A DNA stretch of 64,000 nucleotides from Skermanella stibiiresistens SB22 (lineage in GTDB: Bacteria; Pseudomonadota; Alphaproteobacteria; Azospirillales; Azospirillaceae): assembly GCF_000576635.1 (NCBI RefSeq), contig NZ_AVFL01000021.1, forward strand, positions 1 through 64,000, written 5' to 3'. The notes under the pieces are model-generated. The model was not told the origin of the DNA and ran no database searches. It was given only the letters and a program-made list of their open reading frames with translations. Both the position numbers and the translations under genes were made by a program. This document shows positions 46,288 through 53,299 of the stretch, piece by piece (the stretch's first letter is position 1; the number at the start of each line of letters is the position of its first letter).

Positions 46288-46806
46288 TTGACCAGTATTT
46301 GGGCCGAATACGCCAGGAGCGGCCTTGAAGGGTTTCCGTCGGTCTCCTCCCCATTGGTCGAGGAGGCCTGGGCCTACTGGAGCGTCAAGCGCGGTCGACG
46401 GCGGATGCCGTCGCGGGCCGACTTCGATCCCGTCGAGATCCCCCGCCTGCTGTCCTCGACGGCCTTGGTCGAGGTGCTGCGCGATCCGCTCGATTTCCGG
46501 TTCCGGTTGTTGGGCACCGCGATCGACAAGATCACCACCAAGAACCTACGCGGCGTCCGCTTCTCCGAACTGCCGTTCCTCCACCAAGGCAACAAGGGTT
46601 GGCAGGATTACGAGTACGTCGCCACCACTGGCCGCCCTCTGTTGACCGACCGTCCCTATGTCGGGGAAAGCAAGCTGGTGCTGCGCCTGACGGATTCGCT
46701 GTTCCCACTGTCCAACGATGGGGAGACGGTGAACATGGTCTGGAGTTTCCTGGACATCTGGCAGCTTCCGCCACGCGAGCGGATCTGGAACGGCATCGCC
46801 GGCTAA
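46288..46806 (+). CDS. PAS_5-family protein
   Basis: A 172-aa cytoplasmic protein made almost entirely of a PAS domain of the PAS_5 group, common and multi-copy in Rhodospirillales. Typical parts are AWAYWSVKRGRRRMPSRADFDP at the start of the domain, FRFRLLGTAIDKITTKNLRG and RLTDSLFPLSNDGETVNMVW. It has no output domain, so it is probably a sensing or docking module acting through a partner. Start is uncertain: a TTG at 46288 preceded by GGAG gives the full family length. No partner is adjacent. Confidence 0.7.
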   Translation: MTSIWAEYARSGLEGFPSVSSPLVEEAWAYWSVKRGRRRMPSRADFDPVEIPRLLSSTALVEVLRDPLDFRFRLLGTAIDKITTKNLRGVRFSELPFLHQGNKGWQDYEYVATTGRPLLTDRPYVGESKLVLRLTDSLFPLSNDGETVNMVWSFLDIWQLPPRERIWNGIAG

Positions 46807-46814
46807 GATCGCGG

Positions 46815-46852
46815 AATAAAAAAAAGCCCCGCAGCGGATGACGCGCGGGGCT
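46815..46852 (-). terminator. Rho-independent terminator on the minus strand
   Basis: Stem of 8 bp (46825-46832 with 46845-46852) whose T run is on the minus strand (the + strand shows a run of eight A before the stem). It therefore ends leftward transcription. No minus-strand gene precedes it within the 282-bp A+T-rich gap 46807-47088, so it may end a small RNA or an antisense transcript of the NYN gene. Confidence 0.75.
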
Positions 46853-47088
46853 CAAGTCTACAAGGAAGAACCGCACCGAGATTGGCGCCCGCACAGTGTG
46901 GGGCTGAAATGGTTAACGAGTCGCTAACCATAATCAACTTCCATTTGTTTTTTGGAAGAGCGCCAACAGCGTTCCGCGCCATCGCCTGGTTATGGATTTT
47001 TAGGCTTATGTTATCTAAACTTTCGGTAGGATAAAAGGCGAGCGTGATCCGTGCTGGTATCCATCCAGCCGGGCAGGGCCGCGAATGA

Positions 47089-49101
47089 GTGGGAACGGTG
47101 GCCGTGACGCAGCAAGTGGATCGTATCAAGACAGCCGTTTTCGTCGATTTCGACAATGTCTATCTAAGTCTGCTGAACGTGAATCCTCAGTCCGCCGAGC
47201 GGTTCGCGACGGATCCGCTACGGTGGCTGAAGTGGCTCGAGAGCGGCTCCCACGAACAGAGCGAGCATCCGGCGAAGCGCGCCATCCTGATCCGGCGCTG
47301 CTACCTCAATCCCTCCGCGACCGGATTCGGCAATTACAGGGCCTATTTCAGCCGAAACGCCTTCTCCGTCATCGATTGTCCCCCCGTCACGGCGCGCGGC
47401 AAGAACAGCGCCGACATCGTGATGGTGATGGACATCCTGGACACGCTGACCCACACCACCCGGATCGATGAGTTCATCATCCTGTCGGCCGACGCGGATT
47501 TCATGCCGGTGCTGCTGCGTTTGCGCGCCCACGACCGCCAGACCACGATCTGGAGCCGGTTTTCCGCCGCGGCCTATCGGGCGGCTTGCGATTTCGTGAT
47601 CGACCAGAACGTCTTCGTGGAGCAGGCCTTGGGCATCGAGCCGCGGTCGACCTTCAGTCCCCAGCCGGCCATGGCGCCCGTCGCCTTGGGGCGCGATACC
47701 TACACCGCCTTGTTGCCGCGCGTCGCGGGCGCGTTGGTCGAGCGGGCGCGTTCGACCGGCCCCATCGCCAGCCGGGATGTGCATGAGGCCATGCGCAAGT
47801 TCCCCCAATTCACCAACAGTTCCTGGTTCGGCTTCGGTAACCTGCGCTCGCTGGTGGACCACCTCTGCCACCTGGAGCCTGGGCTGGAATGCAGGACCCT
47901 GACCGATTCCGAATGGCGACTGGAATGGCGGGCCGGTGTTCAGCCCAGCTTCGGGCAACCGGGTTTCGGGCAGCCGGGCCTTGGGCAACAGCCAGCGGTG
48001 TCGGAGGCCACGCGGTTGGACGACGCGGCGCTCCGGACCCGCATCATGGATATCGTGCGCGCGGAACTGCGCGCGTCCGACCGCCCGGTATCGCTGGCCG
48101 CCCTGGGCCAGACCATCACCCGCACGCTGGGCCACGAGGTCAAGGACCAGCGCCAGTGGGCGGGTCACGGCACCTTCAAATCGCTGATCCTGGCGAATGG
48201 CGGGGCCGATATCGGGATCGACACGACGGGAACCGGCTTCGCGTTCGACCGCTCGCGCATGCCGCCCCAGCCGGCGGCCGCCCCGAACGACCACTCGGCC
48301 GATCAGCCGCCCGACCGGCCAACCGACATGGAGGCGGCGGAACTCCAGGATTTCATTGGCCGGATCGCCTCGATCACCGATATCCCGCCGCTGTCCGCCG
48401 CCACCTATGGCAAGCTGTTCGCCCTGATCGGCGAGGCGTTGGCGCGTGAGCCGTTCCAGGATCAGCTGGGGCTGGAAAGCCAGGTCGCGGCGCTGTGCGC
48501 GGACCAGGGCCTCGATGTCGACAAAGCGTCGATCTGCTATGTCGTCACCGGGCTCGCCATGTCCGACTTCAGCTTCACGACCGACCGGCCAGACCCTGGC
48601 GTGATCGCCCGCGTCTTCATGGAGAACGCCATCGCGAACTGCGCCAACGCGCAGCTGCCACTGGCGGATCGCGACCGCGCGCTGTTCTCCATCTGGCTGA
48701 CCGGGGCCACGTGGCGCGATCTCCAGTCCGGCCGCAATGCCGTCACCGGCACCGGTTTCGCCTCGACCTTGGAAAGCGACGGCTTCCCGGCCCTCATCCA
48801 GACGACGGCCGACATGGTGCTGAGGGAGGTCCGGGCCAGGGGCACCCTGACGGGGCTCGATCTGGTCGAGATCGTCCGGCGCGTCAACACCCGCGGCGAC
48901 CGGTCGTGGTTCGGCTGCGGCAACCTGCGCATCCTGGTGGAGAGGATCATCGACCTGTATCCCGAGATGATCGTCGATCAGCCGCCCGGCCAGCCCTGGG
49001 GCTTTGTCCTGAAGGGGGAACGGGCACCGATCCAAAATCCAGCATCCGATCCTGGGACCGATCAGTCGAATGACCGGGCCGAACCCATGCTGGTCGGCTG
49101 A
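47089..49101 (+). CDS. NYN-domain protein with LOTUS/OST-HTH-like repeats
   Basis: Predicted RNA-processing protein of 670 aa. Residues 14-180 form a NYN domain (PIN-like nuclease): acidic positions D20 and D22 in VFVDFDNVY, the region NSADIVMVMDILDTL and LSADADFMPVL are the metal-binding carboxylates of the family. Three LOTUS/OST-HTH-like modules follow: about 203-280 (WFGFGNLRSLVDHL), 310-388 (WAGHGTFKSLIL) and 572-640 (WFGCGNLRILVERI). An FGQPG-type repeat linker lies at 287-301. This architecture suggests an RNA-binding or RNA-cleaving protein, but the substrate is unknown. Start GTG 47089; GTGs at 47098 and 47104 are alternatives. Confidence 0.82.
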   Translation: MGTVAVTQQVDRIKTAVFVDFDNVYLSLLNVNPQSAERFATDPLRWLKWLESGSHEQSEHPAKRAILIRRCYLNPSATGFGNYRAYFSRNAFSVIDCPPVTARGKNSADIVMVMDILDTLTHTTRIDEFIILSADADFMPVLLRLRAHDRQTTIWSRFSAAAYRAACDFVIDQNVFVEQALGIEPRSTFSPQPAMAPVALGRDTYTALLPRVAGALVERARSTGPIASRDVHEAMRKFPQFTNSSWFGFGNLRSLVDHLCHLEPGLECRTLTDSEWRLEWRAGVQPSFGQPGFGQPGLGQQPAVSEATRLDDAALRTRIMDIVRAELRASDRPVSLAALGQTITRTLGHEVKDQRQWAGHGTFKSLILANGGADIGIDTTGTGFAFDRSRMPPQPAAAPNDHSADQPPDRPTDMEAAELQDFIGRIASITDIPPLSAATYGKLFALIGEALAREPFQDQLGLESQVAALCADQGLDVDKASICYVVTGLAMSDFSFTTDRPDPGVIARVFMENAIANCANAQLPLADRDRALFSIWLTGATWRDLQSGRNAVTGTGFASTLESDGFPALIQTTADMVLREVRARGTLTGLDLVEIVRRVNTRGDRSWFGCGNLRILVERIIDLYPEMIVDQPPGQPWGFVLKGERAPIQNPASDPGTDQSNDRAEPMLVG

Positions 49102-49105
49102 CGTC

Positions 49106-49867
49106 TCAAACGCGGTCGATGAAGCGGGCGATCGCGTCCAGTGTCCGTTCCGGCTGGTCGCGGTGGGGGATGTGGCGGCAGTCGGGCAGGTCCAGCCGCT
49201 CGAAGGAACCGCCGGTCTGGCGCTCGATCGCGTCGATCTGCGCCAGGGTCGCGTACTCGTCCTCCAACCCCTGGATGGCGAGAAGCGGGCAGCGGATGCC
49301 GGGCAGCAGGTTCTCGATGTTCCATGAGCGGAACGATGGGTCGAGCCATGCGTCGTTCCACCCCCGGAACGTCGCGTCGGCATCGTCGTGATAGCGGCCC
49401 AGGCGCTTGGAAAGGTCGGTGTCGCGATAAGCCGCCTTGGCGTCCTCGATCCCGGCGATCGTGATGTCCTCCACGAAGACATGGGGCGCCATCACGACGG
49501 CGCCGCGCAACCGCCGCACCCCCGATCCCGCCAGGATCAGCGCGATCGACGCGCCATCGCTGTGCCCGATCAGCACCGGATCGGCGATCGAAAAGGCGTC
49601 GAGCACGTCGGGCAGGGACCTCAACGCCTCGTCATGGAGATAGCCGGGGCCGCGCGGCCTCTCCAGCCGCTCCGACCGGCCGTACCCGTGGCGGGAATAG
49701 ACCAGCGCGCCGCAGCGTGACGCCGCCGCGACCTTGTCCGGAAAGTCGCGCCACAGTCCGATCGACCCCAGCCCCTCGTGGAGGAACACCAGCGTCGGGC
49801 GGCCCTCGTCACGCGGTTCGATCCACCGTGTCTCCAGTCGCCGTCCGGCCGCCATGATGAAGGGCAT
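49106..49867 (-). CDS. Alpha/beta-fold hydrolase
   Basis: Cytoplasmic hydrolase of 253 aa. The alpha/beta-hydrolase core shows the oxyanion region LVFLHEGLGSIGLWRDFP, the nucleophile elbow GHSDGAS (Ser as nucleophile; the x positions are H and D) and the C-terminal histidine in CRHIPHRDQPE. An acid in the LEDEYA region completes the triad. The substrate is unknown; such proteins are often esterases or peptide-type hydrolases of small esters. It follows the YbiB-like gene by 15 bp, so the two form one leftward unit, and it ends 4 bp from the NYN gene stop. Confidence 0.85.
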   Translation of the reverse strand: MPFIMAAGRRLETRWIEPRDEGRPTLVFLHEGLGSIGLWRDFPDKVAAASRCGALVYSRHGYGRSERLERPRGPGYLHDEALRSLPDVLDAFSIADPVLIGHSDGASIALILAGSGVRRLRGAVVMAPHVFVEDITIAGIEDAKAAYRDTDLSKRLGRYHDDADATFRGWNDAWLDPSFRSWNIENLLPGIRCPLLAIQGLEDEYATLAQIDAIERQTGGSFERLDLPDCRHIPHRDQPERTLDAIARFIDRV

Positions 49868-49882
49868 TGGTCCGCTCCCCCG

Positions 49883-50890
49883 TCACTCGCGGAACCGAGT
49901 CAGCGAACGGGACCGCCATAGGGACTCGGCCATCTCCTCCGCCTGTTCGATCGACCCCGCCCGGCCGACCGCCTTCAGCCCGATCGCCGCCGTGGCGATC
50001 ACCGCCTGCTCGGCGACCGGATTATCCAGCTCGCCGGCCCAGAGCGATGCCGGGTGGCTCGGGTCCAGGTCCTCCGCCCGCCACTGGTAGGTCGTCTCCA
50101 TCCGCTCGGCCAGCCGGGGTGCCCAGAACTCCTCCGCCGCCTCGCCGTCGATCACGGTCGCGACCGTGCATTCCTTCAGGGGAGAGCGCTGCGCCTCGCC
50201 ACCGATGCCCTTGAAGATCGCGGCGCGCGGCTGGCCCAGTCGGATGGCGATCTCCTGGTGCAGCGGGCGGTAGGGCGGGTGGAAGACGCTCTGGATCTGC
50301 GCCGGCGCTCCCAAGGGGTTGATGTCGCGGGCGAAGGTGTTGACCGCCGTCCGCACGCCCAGCAGCGGCCGAAGCTGGAACAGCCGTTCAAGCTCCGGGC
50401 AGAAGTCCGGCAGGCGGATATAGGCGAAGCTGGAGCTTCGCAGGCTGGCGGCCGCCTCGGTCAGCGAGCCGCAGGGTTTGATGCCAAGCCGCGCCAGGGC
50501 GGCCGGGGTGGGGGCGTAGCCTTCCGATCCGCCGTCGATGCCGTGCATCAGCACCTTGACGCCTTCGGACGCCAGCAGCAGCGCCGACAGCACGAACCAA
50601 GGCTGCTGGCGGTGGCGGTCGGCGTAGGATGGCCAGTCCAGATCGGGGACCACCGCGTCGTCCGGCGGCGTCAGCACCGATTTGGCGGCGCGGACGAATC
50701 CCGCCAGTTCCGCCCCGGTCTCGCCTTTGCGCCGCAGCAGCAACAGGAAAGCGCCGAGCTGGATCGGATCGACCTTGCCGCGCAGGACCATCGCCATGGC
50801 GGCCTCGGCCTCGTGCTCCTCCAGGTCGCGGAACAGCTTCGGTCCCTTGCCCAGCGCCCTGGTGTATTCGGCGAACGGATGCTCCTGCAT
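49883..50890 (-). CDS. ybiB: YbiB/TrpD2-family nucleic-acid-binding protein
   Basis: A 335-aa protein of the anthranilate phosphoribosyltransferase fold that lacks TrpD activity; the family (YbiB, TrpD2) binds DNA or RNA non-specifically in E. coli. The N-terminal helical domain (AMAMVLRGKVDPIQLGAFLLLLRRKGET) and the MHGIDGGSEGY loop match the family, as do VRTAVNTFARDINPLG and the Pro/His-rich VFHPPYRPLHQ segment. Length is normal. Physiological role poorly known. It starts the leftward unit with the hydrolase. Confidence 0.85.
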   Translation of the reverse strand: MQEHPFAEYTRALGKGPKLFRDLEEHEAEAAMAMVLRGKVDPIQLGAFLLLLRRKGETGAELAGFVRAAKSVLTPPDDAVVPDLDWPSYADRHRQQPWFVLSALLLASEGVKVLMHGIDGGSEGYAPTPAALARLGIKPCGSLTEAAASLRSSSFAYIRLPDFCPELERLFQLRPLLGVRTAVNTFARDINPLGAPAQIQSVFHPPYRPLHQEIAIRLGQPRAAIFKGIGGEAQRSPLKECTVATVIDGEAAEEFWAPRLAERMETTYQWRAEDLDPSHPASLWAGELDNPVAEQAVIATAAIGLKAVGRAGSIEQAEEMAESLWRSRSLTRFRE

Positions 50891-51088
50891 GCTTGGCTAC
50901 TTTCCCGGATGTTCGACTGGGTCACGGTGGATCGGGTCACACTATAGGGCGTCACGGCGCGCCGCGGCCAGTTCGTCGGCCAAGGGGGTGGGGCCAAGTG
51001 TTTGGCCAAGCGGTTGGAACGAGCGGCCTGGTCCCTGGTTCCCACCACGACACCCATTTCTAGTTTCACTCCGGAGAGGATGCCGCCG

Positions 51089-51286
51089 ATGGCCGAGGAC
51101 AATCAGGATCAAGCCCGTGAGATGGCCCGCGAGGGTCTGGAAAAGGCCAAAGCCAACAAGCCTGGCGAGGCGACCGAACTGATCGAGGAGGCGAAGCGCC
51201 TGGATCACGACGCCATCGCCGATATCGTGCCGGAAAGCGAGGACATCGACCGCGACGATCCGGCCGGGACGGCGCCCGCGACATGA
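51089..51286 (+). CDS. Small acidic hypothetical protein
   Basis: A 65-aa soluble protein, very acidic, mostly one long helix (DQAREMAREGLEKAKANKPG then EATELIEEAKRLDHDA) with a disordered acidic tail. No family recognised. I chose ATG 51089 because GGAGAGG lies 9 nt upstream; the frame extends further upstream, but the added residues are low quality. Isolated between the divergent YbiB gene and a palindrome-bearing region. Confidence 0.6.
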   Translation: MAEDNQDQAREMAREGLEKAKANKPGEATELIEEAKRLDHDAIADIVPESEDIDRDDPAGTAPAT

Positions 51287-51362
51287 TGACCTATGCCGCG
51301 GCGCATGACGCCGAACATCGCGGTTGATGCCACGGCGAAATACGCCTAAAGCCATAATACCA

Positions 51363-51400
51363 TTGACATGGCATGCGGATTCTTCACAAAATCCGCATGC
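51363..51400 (+). promoter_or_regulatory. TTGACA box and long palindrome upstream of a small gene
   Basis: A perfect TTGACA (51363-51368) is followed directly by a perfect inverted repeat of 11 bp (GCATGCGGATT with AATCCGCATGC, 51371-51400) around an 8-nt loop. The repeat would overlap the -10 region of a promoter whose -35 is TTGACA, so it looks like a repressor operator; it has no T run and is unlikely to be a terminator. It precedes the 71-aa gene at 51462. Confidence 0.5.
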
Positions 51401-51422
51401 TTCCGCAACCGTCGAGAGATCG

Positions 51423-51443
51423 CGTGGAGGCTGACACTCCACG
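51423..51443. other. Second inverted repeat before the small gene
   Basis: Seven-bp arms CGTGGAG (51423-51429) and CTCCACG (51437-51443) around a 7-nt loop, lying 19 bp before the start of the 71-aa gene. Together with the palindrome at 51371-51400 it makes the leader highly structured; it may act as a second operator or a 5' mRNA hairpin. Confidence 0.4.
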
Positions 51444-51461
51444 ATCAGGGAGCGCGCGCCC

Positions 51462-51677
51462 ATGGCCAGCTACGCGAACATCAAGCCCCGAACCCTTCCG
51501 CGGTTGATCGAGGACCCCGCCACGCCAGCGGAAAGCGGCACCCTGACCTTCGCCCCCCGCTCCCCCTCGGCGGAGATGATCGCCGCCGGTATGGCGATCA
51601 GCGGCCTCAGCGCCCTGAAGATCCGCGCGCTCTACGAGGCGATGATCGACGCTGGAGACGAGGTGGAGCAGGCGTGA
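51462..51677 (+). CDS. Small hypothetical protein
   Basis: A 71-aa soluble protein. The first half is a short basic/Pro-rich segment (YANIKPRTLPRLIEDP) and the second half two helices (SAEMIAAGMAISGLSALKIR and RALYEAMIDAGDEVEQA). No family recognised. AGGGA precedes the ATG, and the gene is the only plausible target of the palindromic region upstream. Followed by a REP-like element. Confidence 0.6.
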   Translation: MASYANIKPRTLPRLIEDPATPAESGTLTFAPRSPSAEMIAAGMAISGLSALKIRALYEAMIDAGDEVEQA

Positions 51678-51706
51678 ACATCACGAGCGGCTAAGTGGCT
51701 ATTCCC

Positions 51707-51784
51707 GTAGGTCGGATAAAGCGAAGCGGCATCCGGCAAGCAGGCGCGTCGATGTCGGGTGCCGTTTCGCTCTATCCGACCTAC
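51707..51784. repeat. REP/REPIN-like palindromic element, copy 2
   Basis: A 78-bp element of the same design as copy 1 at 32801: 31-bp arms (51707-51737 and 51754-51784, imperfect) beginning GTAGGTCGG and ending CCGACCTAC, around a 16-bp spacer starting AAGCAGGCGCGT, in the same orientation as copy 1. It lies between converging genes, a typical REP location. Confidence 0.85.
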
Positions 51785-51883
51785 CATGATACTTGAATTG
51801 GCGTGCCATCGTATTGGAACGATGGCGCACCGATGGCTGGCGAATACTTGAGAGTACCCGCCAGAACCGTCGCACCCGAACCC

Positions 51884-52945
51884 TCAATGCGTCAGGTCGT
51901 GGATGTAGCCCAGCTTCGTGATCACCGCCGGTGACAGGATGAAGGGGTAGAAGTCGGGCTGGCCCATGCTGCGGTTCATGGCGTTGACCGCGTAGGTCAG
52001 CGGCAGCCAGTTGTCTATCAGGATCTCGATGTTGGTCGCCTTGTGCGGGTCGAAGTCCACTTCGGCCTGCATTTCGGAACCCAGCTTGATCTTCGGCTTG
52101 ACCTTGATGCCGAAAGCGCGCGCCGTCTCCAGCGTGTCGACGATGTGCAGGTAGTGGGCCCAGGTCTCGGCGAAATCCTCCCAGGGGTGGGCGGTCGCGT
52201 AGGTGCTGACGAAGCTTTCCTGCCAGTTGGCCGGCGCGCCATTGGCGTAGTGGGTTTGGAGCGCTTGGCCATAGTCGGCGCGCTCGTCGCCGAACACGGC
52301 GCGGCACTTCTCCAAGGCTTCCTCGCCCTGATCGCGGATCAGCTTGTCCCAGAAGTAATGGCCGACCTCATGCCGGAAGTGCCCCAGCAGGGTGCGGTAG
52401 GGTTCGCCCATCTGGGTCCGGCGGCGTTCGCGCTCGGCGTCGTCGGCCTCAGCGACGTTGATGGTGATCAGGCCCTCGTCATGGCCGGTCAGCACCGTCG
52501 TGACATTGCCGTTGGCGTCGACCTGATCGGACAGGAAGTCGAAGGCAAGCCCACCCTGGGGATCGTCCACCCGGTTCCGCAGCGGCAGCTTCAGCTTGAG
52601 CAGCGTATAGAACAGGTGGTGCTTCGCCATCTCCAGCTTTCGCCAACGGGCCATGTTCTCGGCGTCGGACAGGTCGGGGATGGTGCGGTTATGACGGCAG
52701 GCGGCGCAATGCGTCTCGGTGGAATCCGACGGGATCAGCCAGTTGCAGGCGTCCAGTTCGGCGTTCTGGCAGAACTTGTACAGGGTTCCGGGAGCGCCCA
52801 GCGCCGTGAAAACCTGACCTTCCGGCTCCAAGGCCGTGACCTTGTTGACTTCGGGAATGTAGCCCAGCTGGTGACCGCAGCTCTCGCAGAGGGTGTTCTC
52901 GAAGTAGAGCGGCTGACCGCAGTGTTCGCATTCAAACAGCTTCAT
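51884..52945 (-). CDS. Putative zinc-binding metallopeptidase with N-terminal zinc ribbon
   Basis: A 353-aa protein. A zinc ribbon at residues 1-40 has two CxxC pairs (CEHCG, CESCG), and further cysteines near 85-100 (CAAC) may bind a second zinc. The catalytic domain has an HExxH motif (FRHEVGHYFW), and a second helix HPWEDFAETWAHYLHI supplies likely extra ligands; this matches the Peptidase_Mx/DUF2248-type putative metallopeptidases. I chose ATG 52945, which gives the normal start MKLFECEHCGQPLYFE; an open frame runs further upstream without family similarity. No substrate is known. Confidence 0.85.
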   Translation of the reverse strand: MKLFECEHCGQPLYFENTLCESCGHQLGYIPEVNKVTALEPEGQVFTALGAPGTLYKFCQNAELDACNWLIPSDSTETHCAACRHNRTIPDLSDAENMARWRKLEMAKHHLFYTLLKLKLPLRNRVDDPQGGLAFDFLSDQVDANGNVTTVLTGHDEGLITINVAEADDAERERRRTQMGEPYRTLLGHFRHEVGHYFWDKLIRDQGEEALEKCRAVFGDERADYGQALQTHYANGAPANWQESFVSTYATAHPWEDFAETWAHYLHIVDTLETARAFGIKVKPKIKLGSEMQAEVDFDPHKATNIEILIDNWLPLTYAVNAMNRSMGQPDFYPFILSPAVITKLGYIHDLTH

Positions 52946-53299
52946 GTGACATTCGCCTTGCCAGAAAGGTGCTGCGTCACGGGAATGCGTCTCCGCGTCC
53001 CGCCCCCGCGCGCGATGGCCCACGTAACGCGTTATCGGCGTGCGTGTTCCAAGAAAAGCGGCTGAAGTTTTAGGGAAGTTACCGTCAGGCGAACAATGCC
53101 GCGCAACAAAGGTTTGGATGAGAGCAGAAGGGGCGGTGGATCCAATCGCCGCAAGGCGCCGCTCCCGCATGACAACCTTCTTGCCGGCTTGGGTATTCAT
53201 CCACCCCGCCAACTATAAGATAAAATCGCCGAAGTTAACAAATCGAACAGGATCCTTGAATTATTATCGATTCACCATGGTTTACAGGCTTGTCGGCAT
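52946..53299. other. Divergent intergenic region
   Basis: A 354-bp gap between the divergent metallopeptidase and hybrid-kinase genes. The right half (about 53200-53290) is clearly A+T-rich, with runs such as AACTATAAGATAAAATCG and TTGAATTATTATCG, and probably carries the kinase promoter. A possible 87-codon frame across it lacks coding character and I do not call it a gene. Confidence 0.5.

Noticed and set aside
46803-47156. 117-codon minus-strand frame over the candidate small-RNA region
   Set aside because: Includes the terminator hairpin and overlaps the start of the NYN gene; no coding character or ribosome site.
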